Origin: Babylonia areolata
Lineage: Eukaryota; Mollusca; Gastropoda; Neogastropoda; Buccinidae
NCBI RefSeq assembly: GCF_041734735.1
Contig: NC_134900.1
Span: forward strand, 39,209,954-39,273,953
Direction of reading: 5' to 3'
Length of the DNA stretch: 64,000 bases
Part shown: positions 11,492-22,600 of the stretch, piece after piece
Layout of the letters: every line of letters starts with the position of its first letter
Numbering within the stretch: position 1 is the stretch's first letter
Translations under genes and position numbers: made by a program
Notes under the pieces: generated by a model
Seen by the model: only the letters and a program-made list of their open reading frames with translations
Databases searched by the model: none
Told to the model about the DNA's origin: nothing

Positions 11492-11558
11492 GTATCTGTA
11501 TGCTGAAGGAAAGACAGTGTGGAAGAAATGGAAAAGGCGCTACTTCGTCTTGGTGCAG
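11492..11558 (+). CDS. CADPS: CAPS exon 4 (PH domain, strands 1-2)
   Basis: Completes a split glycine and encodes residues 151-172. The segment VWKKWKRRYFVLVQ matches vertebrate VWKRWKKRFFVLVQ. This is the basic loop of the PH domain; in mammalian CAPS the basic residues here are those reported to bind PI(4,5)P2, and all the charges are kept (K for R, R for K). The acceptor TTTGTGACAG ends at 11491 and the donor GTGAGA starts at 11559. The exon ends in phase 0. At 67 bp it is one of the two shortest exons placed with confidence. Confidence 0.96.
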
Positions 11559-12274
11559 GTGAGAGTCACACTTAACACTTGTCTCCTGACAGACAGGTTT
11601 ACAAGAATACCCATTTTTGGCTCACATGTGCAACGAATGTGAGTGTGTGTGACAACTCTGTTTTGGTTGCCCATGTTTCAGTGTGTGTATGTGTTGGCTG
11701 CCCATGTGTATGTATGTATACTTGTGTGTATGTATGTGATTATTAGTTTTGTTGTTTAGTTTGACTTCTTAATACTATAAGTGATGTGAAACGAGGAGAG
11801 GTGTGTGTGTGTGTGCTTGTGTGTTTCTGTGGTAAACTTTAACACATTCATTTTCTGTGGAGATACTTTCAATGAACACCAAAAAGAAAATACAAAAAAT
11901 GTGGTAGGATCTTTTTCTTTTTTTGTAGATTAAGAATCCAACAGAATTTATTACCATGTGTATATTGTAAGTATCTCATTTTCTCTAGAAATACTTTGTC
12001 TCATCACCACATCTGGCTTAAAAATAGACACAAAAACTGGTAGCGTTAATAGTTGTTTTTTTCTTTTGTGTGCGTGTGATAAGCGGAGAGGGAGTGAAAG
12101 AGAGAAGGAATGATAAGTCCAAGCCTGGATATCTTCATTTACCATAAAGATGTGCAAGAAGCATAAAAAACCAGTCCTGGTTTAACTTTGAACATTTAAA
12201 ACTGATTTGCAGTCGGGGTGGGGTTGTGGCTGTAGACATCTCTCATTGATGCTCATGCTGGCCGTAATGTTCCT
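11559..12274 (+). other. Intron 4, 5' part
   Basis: Unique AT-rich intron DNA with short TG runs (about 11640-11745 and 11800-11825). Nothing else recognised. Confidence 0.6.
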
Positions 12275-12609
12275 CCAGAGGGAGGTTGGTTTACACATCA
12301 AGCCACAGCTCTTCTGCACAGTGTAGTGGTCTTTGGGCGTGCTGCCTGTTGTTGGTGACCAGAGGGAGGTTGGTTTACACATCAAGCCACAGCTCTTCTG
12401 CACAGTGTAGTGGTCTTTGGGCGTGCTGTCTGTTGTTGGTGACCAGAGGGAGGTTGGTTTACACATCAAGACAGCTCTTCTGCACAGTGTAGTGGTCTTT
12501 GGGCGTGCTGCCTGTTGTTGGTGACCAGAGGGAGGTTGGTTTACACATCAAGCCACAGCTCTTCTGCACAGTGTAGTGGTCTTTGGGCGTGCTGCCTGTT
12601 CTTGGTGAC
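12275..12609 (+). repeat. 84-bp tandem repeat, 4 copies
   Basis: Units contain GAGGTTGGTTTACACATCAA, CAGCTCTTCTGCACAGTGTA and CTTTGGGCGTGCTG. The third copy has a short deletion. The shared phrase TTGGTGACCAGAGGGAG carries on into the next array, showing that one array grew from the edge of the other. Confidence 0.93.
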
Positions 12610-13017
12610 CAGAGGGAGAGAGACACTGACTAAAGGTTCTTGGTGACCAGAGGGAGAGAGACACTGACTAAAGGTTCTTGGTGACCAGAGGGAGAGAGAC
12701 ACTGACTAAAGGTTCTTGGTGACCAGAGGGAGAGAGACACTGACTAAAGGTTCTTGGTGACCAGAGGGAGAGAGACACTGACTAAAGGTTCTTGGTGACC
12801 AGAGGGAGAGAGAGACACTGACTAAAGGTTCTTGGTGACCAGTGGGAGAGAGACACTGACTAAAGGTTCTTGGTGACCAGAGGGAGAGAGACACTGACTA
12901 AAGGTTCTTGGTGACCAGAGGGAGAGAGACACTGACTAAAGGTTCTTGGTGACCAGAGGGAGAGAGACACTGACTAAAGGTTCTTGGTGACCAGAGGGAG
13001 AGAGACACTGACTAAAG
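12610..13017 (+). repeat. 38-bp tandem array, about 11 copies
   Basis: Unit GGTTCTTGGTGACCAGAGGG plus AGAGAGACACTGACTAAA. It shares its left half with the preceding 84-bp units. A two-copy 31-bp repeat (TTTTTGCTAAAAATATGTC) follows at about 13050-13115. Confidence 0.94.
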
Positions 13018-13281
13018 CAAAGAGAAACTCCCCACAGCTTGGGACGGACCTCTGTTTTTGCTAAAAATATGTCTCTCAAAATCTGTTTTTGCTAAAAATA
13101 TGTCTCTCAAAATCTGCCTTGAGCAGAACACTGAAGGTAAAAGCCAGAATGTTTGTTAAAACAACAATCTGAACATGGTGTTAACTCTACAAGTGGAAAA
13201 TACCAGACACAGACTCCGGGGGCCAGTAACAGGGATAACGATCCACAGGGGGCAGGAAGGAAATCTTGGCAGTAAATCCCA

Positions 13282-13552
13282 CTGTTCATAACTGGACACC
13301 GCACCACAGACTGTTGAACTGATTGGATCATGCATGATATCCTGTTATAGAGCGACTGATAAATCCAAGCTCTGTTCATAACTGGACACCGCACCACAGA
13401 CTGTTGAACTGATTGGATCATGCATGATATCCTGTTATAGAGCGACTGATAAATCCAAGCTCTGTTCATAACTGGACACTGCACCACAGACTGTTGAACT
13501 GATTGGATCATGCATGATATCCTGTTATAGAGCGACTGATAAATCCAAGCTC
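13282..13552 (+). repeat. 90-bp tandem repeat, 3 copies
   Basis: Units contain CTGTTCATAACTGGACAC, TGTTGAACTGATTGGATCAT and GATATCCTGTTATAGAGCG, nearly identical. No splice or coding similarity was seen. Confidence 0.93.
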
Positions 13553-13972
13553 AGATGTCATTTTCCACAGAGAAATGGAAGGAGTGTCAAAAGCAAGCCA
13601 TAGCTGTTTCGCCCTGATTAGTGCTCTTCAGGCGTCCTGCCTGCTTCTGGAATATATATATATGTATATCTTTGTTGAAGATTTTCATTTCCATACTTTA
13701 CACATACATGTGCAGAACCAGAAAAAAAGAATGGCATTTAACACAAATGAAACAAGGTTGGTCTTATTATCTACTGTAAACATCTTTCACTTTATGAAAG
13801 AAGAAAATTACATGCACGGAAAGATAGACAGACATACAGAGATACAGACCTATAATACATAACATACATGTATATATATATGCATTCTAAGCAACAGAAT
13901 GTTCATTGGGTGTATGTGTGTGTATGTATGGTGTATGTGTGTGTTTGGTGTGTGTGTGTGTGTGTTGTGCAG
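13553..13972 (+). other. Intron 4, 3' end with TG run before exon 5
   Basis: Unique sequence to about 13905, then a TG-rich microsatellite (13910-13968) that forms the acceptor tract of exon 5. Confidence 0.7.
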
Positions 13973-14081
13973 GTGTCCCAGTACACGTTTGCCATGTGTT
14001 CGTACCGGGAGAAGAAGCCTGACCCCACAGAGATGATGCAGCTGGAGGGATTCACTGTGGACTACTGTGAAGCCAGACAGA
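13973..14081 (+). CDS. CADPS: CAPS exon 5 (PH domain, middle)
   Basis: Residues 173-208 plus the first base of 209. [15 protein letters not shown] is identical to vertebrate CAPS. The following LEGFTVDY matches the vertebrate LDGYTVDY strand. The acceptor is a GT-rich tract ending in TTGTGCAG at 13972, not a classic pyrimidine tract. The donor GTGAGT begins at 14082. Reading past the donor gives a short open frame that does not resemble CAPS, supporting the exon end chosen. Confidence 0.96.
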
Positions 14082-14454
14082 GTGAGTATCTGTGGGCCGC
14101 CATCCTGACAACACAGGCTGTTGGGGGCGGGGCGGCTGTTTAACCATAGAAAGTATGCATGCAGGAAAGTGTGTGGATGTGGGTTCTTTCTTTGATATAT
14201 TTGATGTCTATTTACTTTGTATGATAATAAGTGTGTAATGTGTGTCTCTGTGCATGCGCATGATTGTGTTTGTGTGGGTGAATAAAGGGGGGAAAGGCAA
14301 AGAAAAGATGGATCAGAACTCTCTGTGTATGTGCACGCATGTGATAATGTTGTTTTCTTGACCTTGCTGTGTGATTTTATATTGTATGCTGTCTTTTACT
14401 GTTCTGTTCACCACTTTTAGTGTTCTTTATCTCAGATGATAAATGATTATGATT
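14082..14454 (+). other. Intron 5, 5' part
   Basis: Unique intron sequence, moderately TG-rich; no gene or repeat recognised. Confidence 0.6.
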
Positions 14455-14560
14455 GCTTACATAGTGGGGTGTAAAAATGATTACACACATAAAAGACCAC
14501 AACACATGCAAGTGAACGTGGGAATTGCAGCCCACGAACGCAGAAGTTAAATGTTTTGCA
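14455..14560 (+). mobile_element. SINE family B tail fragment
   Basis: GGGGTGTAAAAATGATTACA, CACATAAAAGACC, GTGAACGTGGGAATTGCAGC and CCACGAACGCAGAAG. Same order as in the copies at 11095-11190 and 14612-14720. Head missing. Confidence 0.6.
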
Positions 14561-14611
14561 TTTGATAAAAGGAGCCATTTATTTTTAATATTCTCTGTCA
14601 GATCATAAAGT

Positions 14612-14720
14612 GATTATGGGTACCTATATTGTGGGGTACAAATGATCACACATGTAAAAGCCCGCTCGTATATATACATGTGGGTCTGAGGGTTGCAGCT
14701 GGTGAATGCAGAAGTTAGTG
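14612..14720 (+). mobile_element. SINE family B tail fragment, second in intron 5
   Basis: GTGGGGTACAAATGATCACA, CATGTAAAAGCCCGCTCGTA, then GGGTTGCAGC and GAATGCAGAAG. It lies about 50 bases behind the previous copy and just before the 44-bp array; the pair may be a local duplication. Confidence 0.55.
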
Positions 14721-14744
14721 TTTTGTGGTTTTTGAAAGGAACCA

Positions 14745-15655
14745 GCAAGACAAGACAAGACAGATACTTTATTAAGGAGGGTAGTGGTCAGTCAAGGAAC
14801 AAGACAGATACTTTATTAAGGAGGGTAGCAGTCAGTCAAGGAACAAGACAGATACTTTATTAAGGAGGGTAGTGGTCAGTCAAGGAACAAGACAGATACT
14901 TTATTAAGGAGGGTAGTGGTCAGTCAAGGAACAAGACAGATACTTTATTAAGGAGGGTAGTGGTCAGTCAAGGAACAAGACAGATACTTTATTAAGGAGG
15001 GTAGTGGTCAGTCAAGGAACAAGACAGATACTTTATTAAGGAGGGTAGTGGTCAGTCAAGGAACAAGACAGATACTTTATTAAGGAGGGTAGTGGTCAGT
15101 CAAGGAACAAGACAGATACTTTATTAAGGAGGGTAGTGGTCAGTCAAGGAACAAGACAGATACTTTATTAAGGAGGGTAGTGGTCAGTCAAGGAACAAGA
15201 CAGATACTTTATTAAGGAGGGTAGTGGTCAGTCAAGGAACAAGACAGATACTTTATTAAGGAGGGTAGTGGTCAGTCAAGGAACAAGACAGATACTTTAT
15301 TAAGGAGGGTAGTGGTCAGTCAAGGAACAAGACAGATACTTTATTAAGGAGGGTAGTGGTCAGTCAAGGAACAAGACAGATACTTTATTAAGGAGGGTAG
15401 TGGTCAGTCAAGGAACAAGACAGATACTTTATTAAGGAGGGTAGTGGTCAGTCAAGGAACAAGACAGATACTTTATTAAGGAGGGTAGTGGTCAGTCAAG
15501 GAACAAGACAGATACTTTATTAAGGAGGGTAGTGGTCAGTCAAGGAACAAGACAGATACTTTATTAAGGAGGGTAGCAGTCAGTCAAGGAACAAGACAGA
15601 TACTTTATGAAGGAGGGTAGTGGTCAGTCAAGGAACAAGACAGATACTTTCTGAT
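14745..15655 (+). repeat. 44-bp tandem array, about 20 copies
   Basis: Unit AAGGAACAAGACAGATACTT plus TATTAAGGAGGGTAGTGGTC and AGTC. It is very homogeneous, so it is likely young. It begins from an ACAAG-rich stretch beside a SINE tail. It ends about 60 bases before exon 6. Confidence 0.96.
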
Positions 15656-15717
15656 TACCCCAGCCATCACCATTCCAACACCACAATGCAGCCATTTGTT
15701 TTGCCGCTGTGTGACAG

Positions 15718-15912
15718 TGTACGAAGGAGGCAAGTACTTCTTCAACCTGGTGAAGGAGGGGGACAGCCTGACCTTTGCCACGGACGACGACTCGGAGCGC
15801 ACGCTGTGGGTGCAGGCGGTGTACCGGGCGACGGGGCAAACCCATAAGCCCACCCCCCCGGTGCAGCAGTCCAACAAGATCAGCAACACACAGATCTCCC
15901 GCATGCAGGGAG
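15718..15912 (+). CDS. CADPS: CAPS exon 6 (PH domain end and linker)
   Basis: Joins the single base of exon 5 to give methionine 209, then residues 210-273 and one base of 274. [15 protein letters not shown] and [12 protein letters not shown] match the C-terminal strands and helix of the CAPS PH domain. The length from DYCEARQ to the GG pair equals that in vertebrates, which supports the acceptor TGTGACAG ending at 15717. The tail ([10 protein letters not shown] onward) is the less conserved linker. The donor is GTGGGT at 15913. Confidence 0.95.
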
Positions 15913-15984
15913 GTGGGTTGGTTAGCCTCTGCTGCTTCTTTTTGTCTCTCTGCTCAGGGTTCATGCACAGTTTGGTGGAGTCTA

Positions 15985-16530
15985 GAAGTCTTGGGAGAAA
16001 TGAGGGAACCGTTTCCAGGGCTGGAAACGTCTTGGAAAAATGAGAGTATTATTTGCAGGGTGGGAAAAGTCTTGGAAAAATGAGAGAATTATTTGCAGGG
16101 CGGGAAAAGTCTTGGGAAAATGAGAGAATTATTTGCAGGGTGGGAAAAGTCTTGGAAAAATGAGAGTATTATTTGCAGGGTGGGAAAAGTCTTGGAAAAA
16201 TGAGAGAATTATTTGCAGGGCGGGAAAAGTCTTGGGAAAATGAGAGAATTATTTGCAGGGTTGGAAAAGTCTTGGGAAGATGAGAGAATTATTTGCAGGG
16301 TGGGAAAAGTCTTGGGAAAATGAGAGAATTATTTGCAGGGCGGGAAAAGTCTTGGGAAAATGAGAGAATTATTTGCAGGGTGGGAAAAGTCTTGGGAAGA
16401 TGAGAGAATTATTTGCAGGGTGGGAAAAGTCTTGGGAAGATGAGAGAATTATTTGCAGGGCGGGAAAAGTCTTGGGAAGATGAGAGAATTATTTGCAGGG
16501 TGGGAAAAGTCTTGGGAAAATGAGAGAATC
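15985..16530 (+). repeat. 40-bp tandem array, about 13 copies
   Basis: Unit TTGGGAAAATGAGAGAATTA plus TTTGCAGGGTGGGAAAAGTC. It starts about 70 bases after the exon 6 donor, with no clear exon content. Confidence 0.95.
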
Positions 16531-16544
16531 AGAGAATGAGAGAG

Positions 16545-18023
16545 GTGTTCCATGCTGTGTTACAGAGATGTGTTACAGAGGTGTGTTACAGACATGTGTC
16601 CCTTGCTGTGTTACAGAGATGTGTTACAGAGGTGTGTTACAGACATGTGTCCTGTACTGTGTTACAGAGATGTGTTACAGATGTGTGTTACAGACATGTG
16701 TCCCATGCTGTGTTACAGAGGTGTGTTACAGACATGTGTCCTGTACTGTGTTACAGAGATGTGTTACAGAGATGTGTTACAGAGGTGTCCCATGTTGTGT
16801 TACAGAGGTGTGTTACAGACATGTGTCCCTTGCTATGTTACAGAGATGTGTTACAGAGGTGTGTTACAGACATGTGTCCTGTACTGTGTTACAGAGATGT
16901 GTTACAGATGTGTGTTACAGACATGTGTCCCATGCTGTGTTACAGAGGTGTGTTACAGACATGTGTCCTGTACTGTGTTACAGAGATGTGTTACAGAGGT
17001 GTGTTACAGACATGTGTCCTGTGCTGTGTTACAGAGATGTGTTACAGATGTGTGTTACAGACATGTGTCCCGTGCTGTGTTACAGAGGTGTGTTACAGAC
17101 ATGTGTCCCATGCTGTGTTACAGAGATGTGTTACAGACATGTGTCCTGTGCTGTGTTACAGAGATGTGTTACAGAGGTGTGTTACAGACATGTGTCCTGT
17201 GCTGTGTTACAGAGGTGTGTTACAGACATGTGTCCTGTACTGTGTTACAGAGATGTGTTACAGAGGTGTGTTACAGACATGTGCCCTGTGCTGTGTTACA
17301 GAGGTGTGTTACAGACATGTGCCCTGTGCTGTGTTACAGAGGTGTGTTGCAGACATGTGTCCTGTGCTGTGTTACAGAGATGTGTTACAGAGGTGTGTTA
17401 CAGACATGTGCCCTGTGCTGTGTTACAGAGGTGTGTTACAGACATGTGTCCCGTGCTGTGTTACAGACATGTGTCCCATGCTGTGTTACAGAGGTGTGTT
17501 ACAGACATGTGTCCCGTGCTGTGTTACAGAGGTGTGTTACAAACATGTGTCCCGTGCTGTGTTACAGAGGTGTGTTACAGACATGTGTCCTGTGCTGTGT
17601 TACAGAGGTGTGTTACAGACATGTGTCCTGTGCTGTGTTACAGAGGTGTGTTACAGACATGTGTCCTGTGCTGTGTTACAGAGGTGTGTTACAGACATGT
17701 GTCCCGTGCTGTGTTACAGAGGTGTGTTACAAACATGTGTCCCGTGCTGTGTTACAGAGGTGTGTTACAGACATGTGTCCCGTGCTGTGTTACAGAGGTG
17801 TGTTACAGACATGTGTCCCGTGCTGTGTTACAGAGGTGTGTTACAAACATGTGTCCCGTGCTGTGTTACAGAGGTGTGTTACAGACATGTGTCCCGTGCT
17901 GTGTTACAGAGGTGTGTTACAGACATGTGTCCCGTGCTGTGTTACAGAGGTGTGTTACAGACATGTGTCCCGTGCTGTGTTACAGAGGTGTGTTACAGAC
18001 ATGTGTCCCGTGCTGTGTTACAG
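16545..18023 (+). repeat. TTACAG tandem array upstream of exon 7
   Basis: Units of about 38 and 57 bp are made of GTGTTACAGAGGTGTGTTAC and AGACATGTGTCCCGTGCT. The true exon 7 acceptor (TGCTGTGTTACAG) is the last unit's end, so every upstream unit carries the same acceptor sequence. There are more than 70 TTACAG motifs by eye. Open frames of up to 732 codons through it are artefacts. Confidence 0.93.
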
Positions 18024-18160
18024 ATGCAGACAGGGCCAGGAAGCACGGACTGGATGAGTACGTTCTGGCCAACCCCTGTCTGTACTCCCACGCTGACCTC
18101 TTCAAGATGCTGCAGACCCTCACCCTGGACTACCGCCTCAACGACGCCTACACCTGTCTG
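18024..18160 (+). CDS. CADPS: CAPS exon 7
   Basis: Completes aspartate 274 and encodes residues 275-319. [14 protein letters not shown] matches vertebrate QKHGMDEFISSNPC, and [14 protein letters not shown] matches LTLDHRLNDSYSCL. It lies in the conserved CAPS-specific region between the PH and MUN domains. The acceptor is the last of many GTGTTACAG copies in the upstream array, so only the downstream coding sequence marks it out. The donor GTGGGTG at 18161 is itself the first unit of the downstream 47-bp array. The exon ends in phase 0. Confidence 0.96.
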
Positions 18161-19050
18161 GTGGGTGACTGTACACAGTCCTTATATCACTGCTCTTTAC
18201 CCGTCTGGTGGGTGTCTGTACACAGTCCTTATATCACTGCTCTTTACCCGTCTGGTGGGTGTCTGTACACAGTCCTTATATCACTGCTCTTTACCCGTCT
18301 GGTGGGTGTCTGTAGACAGTCCTTATATCACTGCTCTTTACCCGTCTGGTGGGTGTCTGTAGACAGTCCTTATATCACTGCTCTTTACCCGTCTGGTGGG
18401 TGTCTGTACACAATCCTTATATCACTGCTCTTTACCCGTCTGGTGGGTGTCTGTACACAGTCCTTATATCACTGCTCTTTACCCGTCTGGTGGGTGTCTG
18501 TACACAGTCCTTATATCACTGCTCTTTACCTGTCTGGTGGGTGTCTGTACACAGTCCTTATATCACTGCTCTTTACCCGTCTGGTGGGTGTCTGTACACA
18601 GTCCTTATATCACTGCTCTTTACCCGTCTGGTGGGTGTCTGTACACAGTCCTTATATCACTGCTCTTTACCTGTCTGGTGGGTGTCTGTAGACAGTCCTT
18701 ATATCACTGCTCTTTACCCGTCTGGTGGGTGTCTGTACACAATCCTTATATCACTGCTCTTTACCCGTCTGGTGGGTGTCTGTAGACAGTCCTTATATCA
18801 CTGCTCTTTACCTGTCTGGTGGGTGTCTGTAGACAGTCCTTATATCACTGCTCTTTACCTGTCTGGTGGGTGTCTGTACACAATCCTTATATCACTGCTC
18901 TTTACCCGTCTGGTGGGTGTCTGTACACAGTCCTTATATCACTGCTCTTTACCCGTCTGGTGGGTGACTGTACACAGTCCTTATATCACTGCTCTTTACC
19001 CGTCTGGTGGGTGTCTGTACACAGTCCTTATATCACTGCTCTTTACCCGT
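18161..19050 (+). repeat. 47-bp tandem array carrying exon 7 end and donor
   Basis: The first unit begins at the exon 7 donor. Eighteen later units repeat (C)CCGTCTG then GTGGGTGTCTG, matching the exon end CCTGTCTG and donor GTGGGTG. The rest of each unit is TACACAGTCCTTATATCACT and GCTCTTTAC. The spacing is a regular 47 bp. Confidence 0.95.
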
Positions 19051-19104
19051 ATTGTTTTGCGTTCAGGCTGGTATCCCACATTTGCTGATATTTTCTCCTC
19101 CTCC

Positions 19105-19250
19105 ACTAGACTCATGAGATGATAAACCAAGGTCCCGAATGCACCATGCACTTAGCATTAGCATGCGTAAAAGTGCCCACAGCAACAAAAGGGTTGCCCC
19201 TGGCCAAATTTTGTACAAAAATCTGATTGATAGGAAAACAAATACACTTA
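19105..19250 (+). mobile_element. SINE central domain, + strand, truncated
   Basis: ATGAGATGATAAACCAAGGT, CACAGCAACAAAAGGGTTG and AAAAATCTGATTGATAGG are the reverse complement of the central domain in family A copies elsewhere. The tRNA-like head is absent. It lies directly behind the 47-bp array. Confidence 0.65.
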
Positions 19251-19634
19251 TGCTGTACTGTGGTCATGTGCTCGTCCTGGGAATAGTAGCCTGAATTTCA
19301 CACTGAGAAATCTGTTGTGACAAAAGGTAATAAAATACAACTCAACACAACACAATGTAAGTGTATTTTATGCAGCTTTCCATGCCAGGTTACTCCATCA
19401 AGCCATCTGCAGACAAATTATGATTTTGTGGCTGAAGTACAGATTTCGAAAGTGGAAGTTTTGATTCATTTCTCATGAAACGTTTTGCAGTTCAGATAAA
19501 AACAGTGTGATATGTATAGCCGTTAACCTTAGTGGTGCAGAGAGGTATAGGAGAGTGACCATACTGGCCTGTGTGGAAGGATACCTTGTACAGAAAAGCA
19601 GTCCAGCCCCACAAGTGCCTTGGAAGAAGTGACC
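19251..19634 (+). other. Intron 7 unique stretch
   Basis: Unique sequence between the SINE fragment and the 24-bp satellite; a short ACAAC-rich tract near 19335. No gene recognised. Confidence 0.6.
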
Positions 19635-22600
19635 GTCATGTTGGACTGTAAAACAGTGCTGTAGTTGTAAAACAGTGCTGTAGTTGGACTGTAAAACAGT
19701 GCTGTAGTTAGACTGTAAAACAGTGCTGTAGTTGGACTGTGAAACAGTGCTGTAGTTGGACTGTAAGACAGTGCTGTAGTTGTGAAACAGTGCTGTAGTT
19801 AGACTGTAAAACAGTGCTGTAGTTGGACTGTAAAACAGTGCTGTAGTTGGACTGTAAAACAGTGCTGTAGTTAGACTGTAAAACAGTGCTGTAGTTGGAC
19901 TGTAAAACAGTGCTGTAGTTGGACTGTAAAACAGTGCTGTAGTTGGACTGTAAAACAGTGCTGTAGTTGGACTGTAAAACAGTGCTGTAGTTGTAAAACA
20001 GTGCTGTAGTTGGACTGTAAAACAGTGCTGTAGTTGTAAAACAGTGCTGTAGTTGGACTGTAAAACAGTGCTGTAGTTAGACTGTAAAACAGTGCTGTAG
20101 TTGTAAAACAGTGCTGTAGTTGGACTGTAAAACAGTGCTGCAGTTGGACTGTAAAACAGTGCTGTAGTTGGACTGTAAAACAGTGCTGTAGTTGGACTGT
20201 AAAACAGTGCTGTAGTTGGACTGTAAGACAGTGCTGTAGTTGGACTGTAAAACAGTGCTGTAGTTGGACTGTAAAACAGTGCTGTAGTTGTAAAACAGTG
20301 CTGTAGTTGGACTGTAAAACAGTGCTGTAGTTGGACTGTAAAACAGTGCTGTAGTTGTAAAACAGTGCTGTAGTTGGACTGTAAAACAGTGCTGTAGTTG
20401 GACTGTAAAACAGTGCTGTAGTTGTAAAACAGTGCTGTAGTTGGACTGTAAAACAGTGCTGTAGTTGGACTGTAAAACAGTGCTGTAGTTGTGAAACAGT
20501 GCTGTAGTTGGACTGTAAAACAGTGCTGTAGTTGGACTGTAAAACAGTGCTGTAGTTAGACTGTAAAACAGTGCTGTAGTTGGACTGTAAAACAGTGCTG
20601 TAGTTGTAAAACAGTGCTGTAGTTAGACTGTAAAACAGTGCTGTAGTTGGACTGTAAAACAGTGCTGTAGTTGGACTGTAAAACAGTGCTGTAGTTAGAC
20701 TGTAAAACAGTGCTGTAGTTGTGAAACAGTGCTGTAGTTGGACTGTAAAACAGTGCTGTAGTTGGACTGTAAAACAGTGCTGTAGTTGGACTGTAAAACA
20801 GTGCTGTAGTTGGACTGTAAAACAGTGCTGTAGTTGGACTGTAAAACAGTGCTGTAGTTGTGAAACAGTGCTGTAGTTGGACTGTAAAACAGTGCTGTAG
20901 TTGGACTGTAAAACAGTGCTGTAGTTGGACTGTAAAACAGTGCTGTAGTTGTAAAACAGTGCTGTAGTTGGACTGTAAAACAGTGCTGTAGTTGGACTGT
21001 AAAACAGTGCTGTAGTTGTGAAACAGTGCTGTAGTTGGACTGTAAAACAGTGCTGTAGTTGGACTGTAAAACAGTGCTGTAGTTAGACTGTAAAACAGTG
21101 CTGTAGTTGGACTGTAAAACAGTGCTGTAGTTGTAAAACAGTGCTGTAGTTAGACTGTAAAACAGTGCTGTAGTTGGACTGTAAAACAGTGCTGTAGTTG
21201 GACTGTAAAACAGTGCTGTAGTTGTGAAACAGTGCTGTAGTTGGACTGTAAAACAGTGCTGTAGTTGTAAAACAGTGCTGTAGTTGGACTGTAAAACAGT
21301 GCTGTAGTTGGACTGTAAAACAGTGCTGTAGTTGGACTGTAAAACAGTGCTGTAGTTGTGAAACAGTGCTGTAGTTGGACTGTAAAACAGTGCTGTAGTT
21401 GGACTGTAAAACAGTGCTGTAGTTAGACTGTAAAACAGTGCTGTAGTTGGACTGTAAAACAGTGCTGTAGTTGTAAAACAGTGCTGTAGTTGGACTGTAA
21501 AACAGTGCTGTAGTTGTAAAACAGTGCTGTAGTTGGACTGTAAAACAGTGCTGTAGTTGTAAAACAGTGCTGTAGTTAGACTGTAAAACAGTGCTGCAGT
21601 TGGACTGTAAAACAGTGCTGCAGTTGGACTGTAAAACAGTGCTGTAGTTGGACTGTAAAACAGTGCTGTAGTTGGACTGTAAGACAGTGCTGTAGTTGGA
21701 CTGTAAAACAGTGCTGTAGTTGTAAAACAGTGCTGTAGTTGGACTGTAAAACAGTGCTGTAGTTGGACTGTAAAACAGTGCTGTAGTTGTGAAACAGTGC
21801 TGTAGTTGGACTGTAAAACAGTGCTGTAGTTGGACTGTAAAACAGTGCTGTAGTTAGACTGTAAAACAGTGCTGTAGTTGGACTGTAAAACAGTGCTGTA
21901 GTTGTAAAACAGTGCTGTAGTTAGACTGTAAAACAGTGCTGTAGTTGGACTGTAAAACAGTGCTGTAGTTGGACTGTAAAACAGTGCTGTAGTTAGACTG
22001 TAAAACAGTGCTGTAGTTGTGAAACAGTGCTGTAGTTGGACTGTAAAACAGTGCTGTAGTTGTAAAACAGTGCTGTAGTTGGACTGTAAAACAGTGCTGT
22101 AGTTGGACTGTAAAACAGTGCTGTAGTTGTGAAACAGTGCTGTAGTTGGACTGTAAAACAGTGCTGTAGTTGGACTGTAAAACAGTGCTGTAGTTAGACT
22201 GTAAAACAGTGCTGTAGTTGGACTGTAAAACAGTGCTGTAGTTGTAAAACAGTGCTGTAGTTAGACTGTAAAACAGTGCTGTAGTTGGACTGTAAAACAG
22301 TGCTGTAGTTGGACTGTAAAACAGTGCTGTAGTTAGACTGTAAAACAGTGCTGTAGTTGTGAAACAGTGCTGTAGTTGGACTGTAAAACAGTGCTGTAGT
22401 TGGACTGTAAAACAGTGCTGTAGTTGTAAAACAGTGCTGTAGTTGGACTGTAAAACAGTGCTGTAGTTGGACTGTAAAACAGTGCTGTAGTTGTAAAACA
22501 GTGCTGTAGTTGGACTGTAAAACAGTGCTGTAGTTAGACTGTAAAACAGTGCTGTAGTTGGACTGTAAAACAGTGCTGTAGTTGTAAAACAGTGCTGTAG

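Noticed and set aside
18161-18200. Readthrough extension of CAPS exon 7 into the 47-bp array
   Set aside because: The vertebrate protein continues directly from the exon 7 end (TCL) into GWFSPGQVF of exon 8, with matching phase, so the first donor is the one used in the main transcript.
16493-18691. Plus-strand open frames of 501-732 codons of Cys/Val/Thr repeats
   Set aside because: They run through the TTACAG array, across CAPS exon 7 partly in the wrong frame and on into the 47-bp donor array. They are repeat by-products.
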